Shown piece after piece: positions 33,722-45,663 of a stretch of DNA of 64,000 nt; the stretch's first letter is position 1, and each line of letters begins with the position of its first letter. The stretch comes from Crambe crambe (taxonomy: Eukaryota; Porifera; Demospongiae; Poecilosclerida; Crambeidae): assembly GCA_963924555.1 (NCBI GenBank), contig OZ004588.1:2790001-2854000 (forward strand). The letters run 5' to 3'. The translations under genes were made by a program, and so were the position numbers. The notes beneath the pieces are model-generated. The model saw only the letters and a program-made list of their open reading frames with translations. It made no database searches and was not told where the DNA came from.

Positions 33722-34258
33722 TAGTTTCGCGGGCCAAACCCTTTACCAACCGCGAGGGAAGGAAATAGTCTTGTTTCAACCATGTTTCAACTTGCCAAAA
33801 ATTTGGTGGCGGGCATGCGCAAAATGTCACGATACGTCACGGCTCTCAAACAGATTTTTTCGCGCGTGCACTTCCAGAGTAGTCCTAGAGTTAGTCATGT
33901 TAATGAGCTGCTGCTTGTGTGCAGAGATCTCGTTGGTGATCATAGGAAAAGAAAAGGCTGCATGGTCCAGGGTGTGCATCAACCAAAGAACTGCTCCAGG
34001 TACTTGCAGGAGTTGCACTGGAAACATTTCCGACACTTTCTGACCAGAAAGCTCACTCTCTTGAATAGCCGGCCGCCTCCAGTCTGTAATCATATTCTTG
34101 CTCAGCCATGTGACGCTAAAAAATCCGGAGCGCAGATTTTTCCTAAATTCGTGATGTATAATAACGTCATAGTCGCGCCCCTCCTTCCGAAGATTGCTGA
34201 CTGTGCACAACAAGACTCCTTCACTCGCGGTTGGTAAAGGGTCTGGCCCGCGAGACTA
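33722..34258. mobile_element. 537-bp TA-flanked MITE
   Basis: TAGTTTCGCGGGCCAAACCC and GGGTCTGGCCCGCGAGACTA are inverted ends that extend to CTTTACCAACCGCGAG. Block 1 lacks it. Related single ends occur at 5794 and 33466 (TAGTCTCGCGCGGGCC), so this is a dispersed family. Interior ORFs on both strands are not conserved and are ignored. Confidence 0.75.
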
Positions 34259-34917
34259 GAGACAGCTTGCTTGTTGAGTTGAGTGTCTGCATCGGCGCCA
34301 TTGAACGAGGTTTCATTCATTCAGATGGAAGTGTTCTGCATTAATAACTGGCATCTGTGTAAGTACCTGCAGCCTTTGGACATTTAGGTTTAACAAGTCT
34401 TAAATCTGTGATAGCTTCCAACTTGTAAAGATCATCCATTGATCCACCCATCTTTAGCAAAAGACATGTTTTCTTGGAGTCAGATATGATGATGTGCTTT
34501 TACATTGTATACCTATATGATGTCATGTGACAGCTGGGTTGCATATGCATAAACCCCTTGCTGACCAATGCGGTACTGTTACCTTACTGAATATGATGTG
34601 ACCTTAATCAAGTTGTTTAAATTATGTGCTGGATTTATGGAAGCATCGAAGGCTGGCTTGGATAAAGCATCAAAGTCTTACAATATCATACGCATTCTTT
34701 TGTGTATAATATTAGCAATGTGTGGATTTACAGTGTACACCCTTCCTCTCCCCCTCCACTTCACTTATTTACACTTCCACACCTTTGTTTCAACTGCTAC
34801 ATGCAGTGGAGTTGTACAGCACAGCTGGTCATACTTTCAAGCTTCTGAGCATCTGGTAGGTTGGAGATACTTCTTTTCATTCTAACTAATCACTGTATAT
34901 TGTGTATGAAATTCCAG

Positions 34918-34988
34918 ATTGAGATGATGAAGTCCTCAAGGAAGAGGAGCAGTCGTAGCCATCCCTCTAAGAGACCAGACCCTTACAG
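34918..34988 (+). CDS. Array exon A copy 4 (71 nt, open)
   Basis: The borders are AATTCCAG|ATTGAG and CTTACAG|GTAACC. The frame IEMMKSSRKRSSRSHPSKR..DPYR is open. The next conserved block, 35197-35286, is bordered by TTTAG and ATAG|GTAG and also has an open frame (KVPVLYVEVAHFVKLNNK), which makes this the best unit in which to look for a spliced 5' coding region. Confidence 0.45.
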
Positions 34989-35196
34989 GTAACCATCAAT
35001 CATTTTCAATAGTGTCTGTTGGATCCAAGCAGCCCTTACTTGGTCACTTTCCTTTCACATGTGATTTCCTTTTGATGTGGTTTTTAAACATTATTATTGT
35101 GTATCAACCACCTTCTTCCCCTTTCCATTTGCTCTTTGTGATTGTGTGTACTAGCATGTGTGTGAATTCATGTCCTCTGTCTTTGTCTCCCCTTTA

Positions 35197-35286
35197 GAAG
35201 GTGCCAGTGCTTTATGTGGAAGTGGCTCACTTTGTCAAGCTTAACAATAAGGTGCCACCTATGTGCAGTGCATCCCAGTTTCATAG
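35197..35286 (+). CDS. Array exon B candidate
   Basis: CCCCTTTAG|AAGGTGCC to TTTCATAG|GTAGTA, 90 nt. One frame reads KVPVLYVEVAHFVKLNNK; a second frame is also open, so coding status is unproved. Versions of the block occur near 22758, 38049, 45000, 47005, 59229 and 60779 with indels. If joined to block C (CCTAG|CATGGATAGTGC), the first frame runs directly into MDSAEREFVDL-type sequence. Confidence 0.3.
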
Positions 35287-36556
35287 GTAGTATGTCTTCA
35301 CTTTGTCCCTAGCATGGATAGTGGCGAGAGAGTTTGCACCTCCACTGTTAATCTGGATACTGACTATTCTGTTTTTTTACTTTCTAGTATTGAGACCCCT
35401 TTACCCATTTTAGCCTAGTAGTTGATAATATTATGCAACCATTTGATCCTCAATTTCATGTAGTTGTTTGTGACTTTGTATAATCCTTACCAATTAATTT
35501 TTGCATATGAACTTTGGTAGTTGAAGTTCTTAATTGCCAAACCACCAAATTATCCATCCACATGGAAATCTGCTCTGACTTTAGCTTCTCCATGTTACAC
35601 CTCTGTACTTCCTTTCAGGATTCTTGAATGTCTGGGAACCTATCCCGACTCACAATTCAACTCCCTCCACCCCTTCCTCCCTGCTGAACAAGTTGCTTGC
35701 ATGAAGGAAGGACTCTCTCTGATTAGTATAATTGGTACATTTTCTAACTGTCCCAGTTTTTCCCTAGCATGGAAGATGATGGAGTTAGTAGACATGCCAC
35801 CACCGTCATTCTATTGACTTTCTAATGTTGAGACCCTTTACCCAGCAAATGCGTATAGAGTGGGCCGGCTGTACAGGAACTTGACTTTGAATGTTGAGGT
35901 GTCTCTCCAGAGAGGTTGTAACACTTTCAGTAGATATGATTGTTTACTTTCTGTTTCACAATGGCTCACTTTCTATTGTCCAATAATTATCAAGCCAGTA
36001 TGTTTTTAGTCTTGGAATAACTGTATTTTAGGAGGGTGTGCTCTAATATGAATCCCATGCATAGTCTTATAAACCCAGAAAATACTGAAGTCACAGGAAT
36101 GTAATTACTGTGCAGTATAGATGTTAGTATGTGTGTGTACCCTCTCAACTTTGCTTCCTTTTCACATGTGATTTCTGTTTTGATGCGGTTTTAGCCCCTA
36201 TATATATTGTCCCGTTCCTAGTATGGATAGTGCCAAGGGAGAGTTTATAGACTTGACATGGACCACGATGACTATACTGCACTTGTGACTTTCTAATGTT
36301 TAGACCCTTTACCCACTCTAGTATAGCGTGTCATATCCAGAGAGGTTGTCACTATCAGTAATCACTTTCTGTTTCAATTTGGATCCCTTTCTATTGTCCT
36401 GTGAGGTAGCCTCTAGAAGAGGGTGTGCTTAGATTTGTGAGATCACTGAAACACTGATGTTCGTATACATTGCAGATAGAGCTGTTTTTGACAAACACAC
36501 CCCCTCCATACTTCTTCATTCTGGCTAATCACTGTATGTTGTGTATGCAATTACAG

Positions 36557-36627
36557 AATGAGATGATGAAGTCCTCAAGGAAGAGGAACAGTCGTAATTG
36601 TCCCTCTAAGAGACCAAACCCTTACAG
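36557..36627 (+). CDS. Array exon A copy 5 (71 nt, open)
   Basis: AATTACAG|AATGAG to CTTACAG|GTAACC. The frame EMMKSSRKRNSRNCPSKR..NPYR is open. It lies 1.6 kb after copy 4 within the same array unit, an internal duplication of the block. Confidence 0.45.
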
Positions 36628-37077
36628 GTAACCATCAATCCTTGTCTGTTGGATCCAAGCAGCCCTTACTTGGTTACTTTCCTTTTTCCTTTTAATTTGA
36701 TGTGGATTTTGAACATTGCAAATTGTATTTCAACCACCCCCTGTTCAAGCCTTTTTGTGGGGAACTGGCTCAGAATAAATAAGACTACCTATGTGCAGTG
36801 GATAATCAGAAGATGTGCTGCTATGCAACTGGTATCCCTCCCCCCTATATATTGTGTGGAAGGTACATGTTGAATTCAGAATGGTGAACAGTCTGTCATT
36901 TGTCAGATCAATTGATAATCCTCACTGTGTAAGGATAAAAATGAATCCACATATTTCTAACTAAACAACTCCCAAAAGAACCAAGTTGTACTTGGTCTTT
37001 GGTGGTGAAGGAGAACTTAAGAGGGCATTGTATAAGCACTTAGTCACCAATCAGAGAATTGTTAGGTCATTTGGTAT

Positions 37078-37518
37078 TACCGTAATCGTATAAATTTTCG
37101 GAGGTTTAAAATTTCGTGATTTCCGGATTGTTCCTATAATAAAAAATTTCCGCAGGTCTAATTTTCGTACGTACGTAGCAAGCACATGCGCGTATATTAA
37201 TAGCTATATCATTGCCTGCTGCTGGGGCCGAGTGACATGCAAGAAAAGCTGGGCTGGCGACGGCCAAACTAAAATCTAGACTGCTATGGAAGGCGAGACG
37301 CTTCGTTGTAGAAGCAAGAGAGACAGGTAACGGCGGTAATGAAGCATGATACTCTCGACTATCTGTTTTCCAGCTGCCATCGATATCACACACGCATGCG
37401 CATCGTCGTCATATATGACGTCATAGTACTAAGACTTCGTTTATTATTTTCGAGGATTCTGATCGACTACGAAAAAAACGAAAATAAAACCCCATCGAAA
37501 ATTTATACGATTACGGTA
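37078..37518. mobile_element. ~440-bp MITE, copy 2
   Basis: The ends TACCGTAATCGTATAAATTT and AAATTTATACGATTACGGTA are perfect inverted repeats over more than 20 bp. It is homologous throughout to 17332-17752, but its ends are better preserved. TA at both edges suggests a TA target. The interior holds CACGCATGCGCATCG and TGACGTCATAGTAC. Confidence 0.8.
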
Positions 37519-37892
37519 GTGGTCTGACATCAAAGGTAGCAGACCAATTTAAAGCTTGACACTTCAGTGATTTTGAACTTAAAGAAGCCTACACCCAGTC
37601 ATCATGTCTCCCTATTGGCTTGCTACTAGCTGACAGTGAGCCAAGTTTAAAGTAACCACACAATTATGACCAGTCAAGAGTGACAGTTTATATAGTTAAT
37701 TGGTCTGTCATTGTGTGGTTTTGTCCGGATTTTGACTGGTGACCGGCTGTTATAGTGCACTCTGTTACAGTGCACACCCCCTCCACCTCTATAAGTTATT
37801 TCTGACTTGTTTACACTCCTTCGTCAGTGCACACCTTTGTTTCAACTGTTGCATGCAGCTCATTCATTTTCATTTTTTTAGACGAAGTGGAA

Positions 37893-37928
37893 CTGTGACA
37901 CTCTCCAATCATCCCTCTAAGAGACCAG
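37893..37928 (+). pseudogene. Array exon A remnant 6
   Basis: Only TCATCCCTCTAAGAGACCAG|GTAACC survives at the 3' side. Confidence 0.4.
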
Positions 37929-38822
37929 GTAACCCATCAATCCTTTTGATGTGGTTTTTGAGGTACATCACCCCCCCCCCCCCCTTCAAGCGTCTTTGTG
38001 ATTGTATTTGTATGTACTAGCATGTGTGTGGATTCATGTCCCCTTTAGAAGGTGTCGGTGCTTCATGTGGAATTGGCTGCAGTGCTTTAGGTACTACAAT
38101 CAGTACGTCTTCTGATTGCCCCTCCCTCCCCATATATATTGCACCATCTCACTTTGTCCCTAGAATGGATAGTGCTGAGAGAGAGTTCGTTGACCTGACA
38201 CCTCATGGCCCACCCACTGTCAATCTAGATATGTTTTTGACTTTCTAGTGTTAACACCCTTTACCCATTTTAGCTTGTACAATCAATCTCTTGTTTAAAT
38301 TCATGTAGTTGTTTGTGACTTTGTCAATCCTTACCACTTACTCTAAAATGTAATTATTCTTGAACCTTGATAGTTGAAATCCTTAATTGCCAAACCACCA
38401 AATTATCCAGCCACATGATTTTACGACTTTAGCTCCATGTCTCTGTATCATGGAAGTGCTGATGGAGTTAGTAGACACTGTCATTCTATTCTGTACTCAT
38501 GACTTTCTAATGTTGAGACCCTTTACCCGGCTAATGTGTATAGAGTGGTAGTACGGGAACGTGACTTCGAATGTTGAGGTGTCTCTCCAGAGAGGTCGTA
38601 GCATATGATTGTTTGTTTACTCTCTGTTTCACAATGGCTCCCATAATTATCTGGTATCAAGACAGTATGAATTGTGTGTTGTTTATTAACAATGTGTGGA
38701 TTCAGTATCTTTACAGTGTACACCAGAATTTACTACTAAACCTATGCTGTGCTCTTCTTCCCTGAAGATATTACTCTGCCTCAATACAATTTCATATTTT
38801 CTATAAACTCCTTCATATCCAC

Positions 38823-38965
38823 CATACTGCTCCATGGTTGTTCAGTATACTACTCCATGGTTCAGTATACTACTCCATGGTTCAGTATACTACTCCATGG
38901 TTGTTCAGTATATTACTCCATGGTTGTTCAGTATACTACTCTATGGTTCTTCAGTGTACTACTTA
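38823..38965. repeat. Minisatellite, CCATGGTTGTTCAGTATACTACT type
   Basis: Six to seven units of about 18-24 bp in inverse orientation to the larger array of the same unit at 62790-63275. Confidence 0.85.
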
Positions 38966-39419
38966 CCATGCAAGAGCAGCCAATGTTTCACCGAAGTGGT
39001 AGTGGTAACAAAATTTTATCCTATTACCAGGGTTTCATACAGGAATCTTGGATAGAGGGGACTATGCATATTGGTATGCTTGTGTGAGAAAAAAAGTTGC
39101 ATGCCCACTTTAATTACTTTCTATGACTGTCAGTGTGAAGAGTAAAATTGTGACTGTATTTTGAATCCCACTTTATGTAGGATTAGCTGTGGAAGGGAAC
39201 TTGAAGGTAGTTTCCTTTTCAGGATGTGCTGTATAGACACATTCAGTAATTGGTTTGGGGGGGGGGGAATTTCAATCAATGGGGGATCTCCCCTCTTTCC
39301 CCCCTCTGCTGTATGAAACCCTGAATGCAACCATTTCTGCTGTGATTTCTTCTCTAAAATGCTTCTAACTCAACTGTGCCAGCATTGAGGTTCAACCCAA
39401 ATCCATCCCAGCATGATTT

Positions 39420-39660
39420 GCATGTCCCTACTCTCAAGTTTCCCTTTGCAAATTACCAAGGAGCATGTCCCAAAGTAATAAATCACAACTAAAAATGATT
39501 GACGTACTCATCACAGTAGCCGACAGCTCTGCACTTGCCACATCTGAAGAGTTTCTTCCACAAACACTTTGCGGGAAAAGGAAGGACTTTAACTCGCTAA
39601 ATGATGTTGATATTGGTCTCTACCCTGGTGAAGGCAGGGGGTTTTCCCCCTCTAAAAATC
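39420..39660 (+). other. Unidentified open frame
   Basis: The frame from ATG at 39465 reads MSQSNKSQLKMIDVLITVAD and onward through SEEFLPQTLCGKRKDFNSLN to a possible donor CCTG|GTGAAG at 39626. It is neither a repeat nor similar to the other array blocks. It is too short and isolated to call a gene, but composition is more protein-like than its surroundings. Confidence 0.25.
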
Positions 39661-39692
39661 CCCCCTGAGCTAACACTCTTAGTCAGCACTTA

Positions 39693-39693
39693 G

Positions 39694-39788
<95 letters not shown>
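39693..39788. repeat. (CT)n microsatellite
   Basis: About 48 uninterrupted CT units. Confidence 0.95.
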
Positions 39789-39792
<4 letters not shown>

Positions 39793-40549
39793 GAGGATAG
39801 AATTCCTTTACATCAACCTCAATACATTTTCAATACATCATCCACCATCTCATTGTCATAATGTTATTAATGTCCCAGGAGAAACTGCAATGTCCCAATA
39901 CTGTGTCTATGTTGTTTAGTTGCCCAACTGTCACAGTCCATATGGAACAGTCCCAAACTTCTGTCATAATGGTTGTCCCATCTCACTTTATCCCTAGCAT
40001 GGATGGTGTTGAGAGGGGGGGCAAGGAGAAAAAGCAGAATGGCGGAAATGGTGGAAACCAAAAGTAAACCTTTAAGAAAAGGTTGTAGGGTTGTAGGGAT
40101 GATGATAACTAGTAGCTATGTTATCAAAATAATAAAGTCAAACATGTAGCCAAATCATTCATAGTCTTGTTGATATTTTGATATTGACTCCAAAATGGCT
40201 TTGTGACTTTCTAGCAGAGCAGAAATTATTTCATGAGGGATTATTAGATGTGTCTGTGGGTGAAACTGTGGCCATACTAAACACATGTAGATGGTAATAT
40301 GCATTACCAAACTGAGACTTGGGGAATTGGGCTTCCTGCAAGTGTCCTCCATGCATGATAATGATGCACAGATCATGAGGAGGAATTCATGTAGTGTTGT
40401 TTGCAACCAAAACAAACACTGATATTACCTTAATGAAGGTCACCCAAAATGGATCCATTGACTCTTTTGAGGATTGATAAGTACAAAAGGTCTTAGCTGG
40501 TAGTATTTGTCCAGAAATCAGATATGATTGTCTAAAAATAATAACGATA

Positions 40550-40790
40550 ACAACAACAGAGAAGAAGAATCCAGCGACTTGCTTGCCACAGTAAGCTCCT
40601 GAAGCTTGGTCTGCACTTTGTAGTAGGCTCTAGTAGGCTGGATAATCATTCAAGTCGCTTTTGTTAAGTCTTAAGTGGGGGAACTAGATTTTCACTTTTG
40701 TATTAGTCTATATGCAGCATGCACAGCCATCCACGTCATCCTTACATAGAGAGAGCTAACTGCTCTCTCTGATACCAGTATACCAGTCAG
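40550..40790. mobile_element. ~240-bp dispersed element, copy 1
   Basis: GAGAAGAAGAATCCAGCGAC, TGTAGTAGGCTCTAGTAGGC, GGATAATCATTCA and a terminal hairpin AGAGAGAGC..GCTCTCTCT. Related to the tandem pair at 58024-58514, with about ten differences per 100 bp by eye. Confidence 0.65.
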
Positions 40791-41214
40791 TCAGCTTTAT
40801 ATTTGGTTTCCTTGGATTCCGCCATTCTGCCATTTCCGTCATTCCGCTTTTTCTCCCTGCCCTTGAGAGGGGATTTATAGACCTGAGCACCTCATGGCCC
40901 ATCCTCTTTGATCCAAAGAGGTTGCCATATTAACACTTTCAGTTGATATGATTTTCACTTTCAGTTTTTACTGTGGTCCCCTTTCTATCATCCGACTATC
41001 AATCCATAAATGTATGATATAAATTTGAATGTGTTGGGTAGAGATTTGAGGAGGGTGTGCTACGATATGGATTCATAATCCGAGCATGTTACTGAAGACC
41101 TTTTACCCAGTGCTCACTCTCCTCTATTGTTGTCCTGAGTGAGTCTGTCTTTCATAAACTACCCATACACTTTATATCTTGATATGTTTTGAATACTGGA
41201 GGGCTGAGTTGCTG

Positions 41215-41410
41215 CTTTGCCAAAGGGGAGACCCCCTAAATTAGTGTTGTGTGTACCAACTGATCCTGTTATGTGTTTCATTATGCACACTATCACATGT
41301 TAATTTCCTCTGGATACCACATATGTACATGCATGCACTTGACTAATAGCATACCATGCACATTATAAACTAATTTCTTATGATGATTTTTTTGGTGGTT
41401 GTACTATGTC
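41215..41410. repeat. Paralogue of 50565-51370 without insertions
   Basis: GGGGAGACCCCCTAAATTAG, ACCAACTGATCCTGTTATG and CACTATCACATGTTAATTTC run uninterrupted, whereas the copy at 50565 carries ~590 bp of palindromic insertions after CACATGTTA. Confidence 0.7.
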
Positions 41411-41765
41411 TAGTATTGGACTTTAGACTGAAGTCCAGGTAAAAGGTCCCTATGGGTATGTCACGTCAACCATGTGGTCATTACTTGGGGGAATGATAAT
41501 ACTCTTGAGAGTGGGTCCACACCTATTATCATGTGCATGCAGCTGTATGTGGAACTGTCTTTCCATGGCTTGAAAAGGTAACAGTATGCCACCTTTTTCA
41601 TTCCAGTGAAGTCAATATATTTTCACATTTTCTATCACCATTACCATCCACAATCCTGTTGCTACGTAATAATCCCCCCAGGAGAAGTGTATGTCCCAAT
41701 ATTGTGTGTGTAAAATTATCTTGTGGTGAATTAGTTCTTTATTCCTCTGGCATATGCAGCAACAT

Positions 41766-41850
41766 TACAAACTACTATTCCTACTTCATTCCTAGGCCTC
41801 CTAATTTCAATAGTGAAGTTACTGAAGTAGGAATAGTAATTTGTAACAGG
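41766..41850. repeat. ~85-bp inverted repeat
   Basis: ACAAACTACTATTCCTACTT pairs with AAGTAGGAATAGTAATTTGT across a short AT-rich loop. The AGTAGGAATAG core resembles the terminus of the MITE at 5476. Confidence 0.7.
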
Positions 41851-42257
41851 TGATCATCAATTAATTCAGCGAGCGAATGGAGTGAGTGAGCTGACTCTCA
41901 AGTCATGACTCATTGAAATTGTAAATATATAATAAATTATATGTACGTGTATGCTCCAAAATCCCCCAGGCAATGTATGTCCGGGTGGGTTGTATGGTAC
42001 ATGTCCTGAATTAGTAGCACTGTGCGTGCGTAATACTCCGTGTGAGTGTGTGTGGAGTCACTGACAGTGAGTGGATTGTGGATATGAACTGATGGTATGT
42101 ACACGGGCACTCTTTAGAATTGTTTGAGTACAGAAAGGTTACATTCATATGCTGTACAATTTAGAAGATGCCAAACACCCCCACCCCACCCCCTCCACAT
42201 TTTTTTCCCTTCTTCATCGTTCTAGATAATCACTGTATGTTGTGTATGCAATTACAG

Positions 42258-42328
42258 AATGAGATGATGAAGTCCTCAAGGAAGAGGAGCAGTCGTAATG
42301 GTCCCTCTAAAAGAACAAACCCTTACAG
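42258..42328 (+). CDS. Array exon A copy 7 (71 nt, open)
   Basis: AATTACAG|AATGAG to CTTACAG|GTAATC. The frame EMMKSSRKRSSRNGPSKR..NPYR is open. It lies 270 bp upstream of a phase 1-1 exon (42598) and a decayed Death-domain exon (42900), the only place where this block sits next to recognisable ROCO-gene sequence. Confidence 0.45.
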
Positions 42329-42597
42329 GTAATCATCAATCCTTCTCACCTATGTAATAGTTTCTTTAAGATCCATTTGATCCTATAAGAGGTATGCATA
42401 TGTGGTAAAATGATGTGGCAGCAAGCAACCCTTACTTGGTTATCACATGTGATTTCCTTTTAATGTGGTCTTTTAGAGCATTCACCTTCTCCCCCTTCTC
42501 ATACATACATACTTACGTAGAAATGTAAAGCTTGTTATTAACTTTTTCAGAAACCCTCTATACTGTTACTCACAAATCACTATGCAATTTGATACAG

Positions 42598-43192
42598 ATT
42601 CAGAAGTACTGCAGCAATCCACATCACCATCCAGCCATGCATCTCTTCCAACTTGTCCTGCAATGCACACTTCACAAGGTTAGCTAGCTAGTTTTAATTT
42701 TTAAAAAGTAAAAGAAATGGATCAAAATTAGCTATAGCTCTCTGGCCTAGTCACAACTTGAATAATGAAATCTGTGAGAGCGTCCTACATTACGTCACTC
42801 TTGTCTAGCTACATCTATAAATGAAAGGCTGGGATAACATTACTATAATCAGGTCATGATCATTAGTACTTCATGGTCTTCTGTCATTTAATTCTACAGT
42901 GTCTTGCCCTCCTCCAAACATGACTGACTTCCGTGTTTCCCCTACAAGACTCAAATAATATGAACTTAACCACAGAAATCGGAGCAAAGTACCTTGAATT
43001 TGGAACATTCCTCCTGGAAGACCATACTGCAGGTGCACAAATCAGTGCCTTTGAGGTGGAACTCTGTAGGAAAAAGCATCAACTGTCGTGTGTTTCAAGA
43101 GTGGCTACATGGGAAGGGAAAGCAAGATTTCTGTACTGGAAGATATTGGACTAAATGAACTTGCTAAATCTATAAGAGGTGTTAAACTATAG
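42598..43192 (+). pseudogene. Paralogue fragment of the ROCO gene 3' end (linker exon plus Death-domain exon)
   Basis: A possible phase 1-1 exon, 42598-42678 (GATACAG|AT..CACAAG|GTTAGC), reads SEVLQQSTSSPSSHASLPTC and onward. The next exon starts after TTCTACAG at 42899 in phase 1 with SCPPPNM, then homology to the last ROCO exon is plain: FPLQDSN, TEIGAKYLEFGTFLLED, QISAFEVEL and, after further frameshifts, LNELAKSI before TAG at 43190. At least three frameshifts and a deletion make it a pseudogene. It shows that the array and the ROCO gene share ancestry or have exchanged sequence. Confidence 0.65.
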
Positions 43193-43246
43193 GATTATAA
43201 TTCTATGTGAGATTTATCTGCTATTCATAAGTTACCCAAGTGTCAT

Positions 43247-43343
43247 TTTGCGCATGCGCATTGATGGGCATTATTTGAAACGAAGCTTCAATGCACTTTG
43301 TGGAACTGTGGCTAGAAAGTTCGTGTTCTTGCCTTTGGACCTG
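43247..43343 (+). promoter_or_regulatory. Array 5' block 4 (putative promoter and first exon)
   Basis: TGCGCATGCGCA at 43249-43260, GGGCATTATTTG, TCTTGCCTTTGGACC and a donor CCTG|GTAAGC at 43343/43344. Shorter than blocks 2 and 5 but colinear with them. It begins about 55 bp after the decayed Death-domain exon ending at 43192. Confidence 0.5.
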
Positions 43344-44640
43344 GTAAGCAATGTATCAGTGATAGCTAGCGCCAATGATCCACCCATCATGGAGCTGAAA
43401 TGCATGTTTGTTGATGGAATCAGCGTTTGAACACTATGATAGTTAAAATTCTAGTGACATGATTTTACCAAAAGACTAGCTAGAGCATGATTAAGTTATC
43501 TGCACCCTGTGCTGACATTAAATGTCTCTCCCTTCCTCCCTAAACATGGATCCCTTCACCATTTGAATGTCTAGGAACCTACCTCCAATGGCCAACTCCT
43601 TTCCCTGATGAATAAGTACAGAAGTTTCTTAAGAGTTGGAGAGATCTATGTGAGATCACTAGTCAAGACTCATTTATGGACAAACAGGTATGTGCAGTAC
43701 ATTAATGAAGGACTCTCTCAATCTCCCTGTCTGATATGTATAAAACAGTACGTCTTCAAATGCCTCCTCCTATGTATTGTCCCATCTCACTTTATTCCTA
43801 GCATGGATAGTCCCGAGATCGAATCCTGAGCACCTCATAATCATGGCCTACCACTCATGATCATTCAGACTTTCTAATGATAAGACCCTTTACCCACTTT
43901 GGCCTAGTTAAAGTAGTAGAATTTGACTTCAACTGGATGAGGTTGAGGTTGTATTAAAACTTCATGTGATATGTTCATTTTCTGTTTTACCTTTTGTTCT
44001 CTGGTATCAAGCCATGTGGTATGTGGGTGTGCTAGAGTGTGAACATAAAGCCTTTTCCATATGACATCTGATTCTTATCTTTCCAGCTCTGTAGTTTTCC
44101 ATCAATAAATGGCTGAAATTCTGACTTGGACTACAGCACGTATTGAATAGCATTGTTAGCCTAAGTGCTGGAAAAAGTCTACACACCTTATTGATTTATA
44201 TGGAACCATCGAAGGTCCTTCCTCTGTATACAGAAGCATCAGAGTCTCTCCAAATGTTATCTTTAGACAGAGTAGCAATACATCATGTGTTAACTGACAA
44301 GCCAATATTTTTACATGTTGGATTCAAGATCATGACTAAATGGTTACTTAGCTTACCCTGGCAACCTAGCTTAACCTGACTGAGGGGTTTGTGCACTGAG
44401 ATTAATTAGGTAGTGAGTTGGACAGTGTATGAACAGTTTTCTGAGAATTGCCAGGTAACCTTTTATGCATAATATTGCTGATTATTGTCCATGGATTCAT
44501 TATCCTTACAGTGTATACCCTTCCTCACCTCTATTAGAAATGATGTGGGAGATTCCCCTCTCCCCTCTCAACACAATACTGCATTTCCATGAGATCACTG
44601 AAGCACTGATGTTCGTATACATTGCAGATGGAGTTTTTGA

Positions 44641-44642
<2 letters not shown>

Positions 44643-44686
<44 letters not shown>
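44643..44686. repeat. (CA)n microsatellite
   Basis: About 21 CA units. Confidence 0.95.
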
Positions 44687-44687
<1 letters not shown>

Positions 44688-44753
44688 CCTCCACACTTTT
44701 TCCTTTTTTTCATTGTTCTAACTAATCACTGTATGTTGTGTATGCAATTATAG

Positions 44754-44811
44754 AATGAGATGATGAAGAGGAGAAGTCAAATTGGTCCTCTAAGAGACCT
44801 AACCCTTACAG
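44754..44811 (+). pseudogene. Array exon A copy 8 (13-nt deletion)
   Basis: The acceptor is AATTATAG, and GTCCTCAAGGAAG is missing. The donor CTTACAG|GTAACC is intact. Confidence 0.45.
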
Positions 44812-45535
44812 GTAACCATCAATCCTTCTCACCTTTGCAAGTTGAATCCAAACATCCCTTACTTGGTCACTTTCCTTTGATATGTGATTTCCTTTTGATG
44901 TGATTTGAGCATTCATATTGTATTTCCCCCTGCTCAAGCCTCTTAGTGATTGTATGTACTAGCATGTGTGTGGATTCATGTCCTCTATGCCTCCAAGCAA
45001 GGTTGCCAGTGCTAAGGTGTTGATATATATGCCACCTATGTGCATTTTCATAGGTATGTATAATCAGTACGTCTTCTGATTGCCCCTCCTCCCCCTATAT
45101 ATTGTACCATCTCACTTTGTGGATAAGATTTCATAGACCTGAATACCTCATAGCCCACCACTGTCAATCTAGATATAGGTCAACGGTATATTTTGAGATT
45201 GAGTATTCTTTAGTGTTGAGACCCTTTACCAATTTAGCCTAGTTAATTGTAGTAGTCGTTTATGACTTTGTAAAACCTTATGGATTATTGTAATAATCAA
45301 CTTTGGTATATAAAGTCCTAACCTCGCACCTCTGTACTGGTATCGGTTTCTTGTACCATTGAGCTGAATGTCTGGGTCCCCTTCCTCCTTACTGAACAAG
45401 TTGTGGGTATACCATCTGTGCAGATCTGATATGATAATGATGCCTTTGACAATCCAAACTGAGGAATGTCTGAAGAGCATGGACTACCTCTACATCAATA
45501 TCTCTAAGCCAACCAACTGTTTATTAATTAAGCTT

Positions 45536-45663
45536 AAGATATCTGTCTACATGGGGAGCATTATAGTACACATGGAACAGTATCTGTCTGCATGGGGAGC
45601 ATTATAGTACACATGGAACAGATATCTGTCTGCATGGGGAGCATTATAGTACACATGGAACAG
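45536..45663. repeat. Triplicated ~43-bp unit
   Basis: ATCTGTCT(A/G)CATGGGGAGC followed by ATTATAGTACACATGGAACA occurs three times in tandem; the last two copies are almost identical. Confidence 0.85.

Larger units (their letters stand above)
33424..34358 (+). promoter_or_regulatory. Array 5' block 3, split by two MITEs
   Basis: TTACGCATGGGCATTATG, the GGGGGTGGGGCAGGC box shared with block 1, TATTATTTGCATCAGTG, GAGACAGCTTGC, CATTGAACGAGGTTTCATTC and a donor CTGT|GTAAGT at 34358/34359. Removing the elements at 33548-33695 and 33722-34258 restores colinearity with 21580-21808. It begins just after the intact terminal exon at 33162-33250. Confidence 0.5.
34370..37077. other. Array interior, unit 3
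   Basis: It holds exon A copies 4 and 5, block B (35197), block C versions (35313, 36222) and the TTGAGACC/CCTTTACCCA block repeated at about 35389, 35829 and 36300. Frames other than A and B are interrupted. No RNA gene seen. Confidence 0.4.

Noticed and set aside
33540..34320. Several overlapping ORFs of 65-151 residues
   Set aside because: All lie within or across two MITEs, are on both strands and lack any domain pattern.
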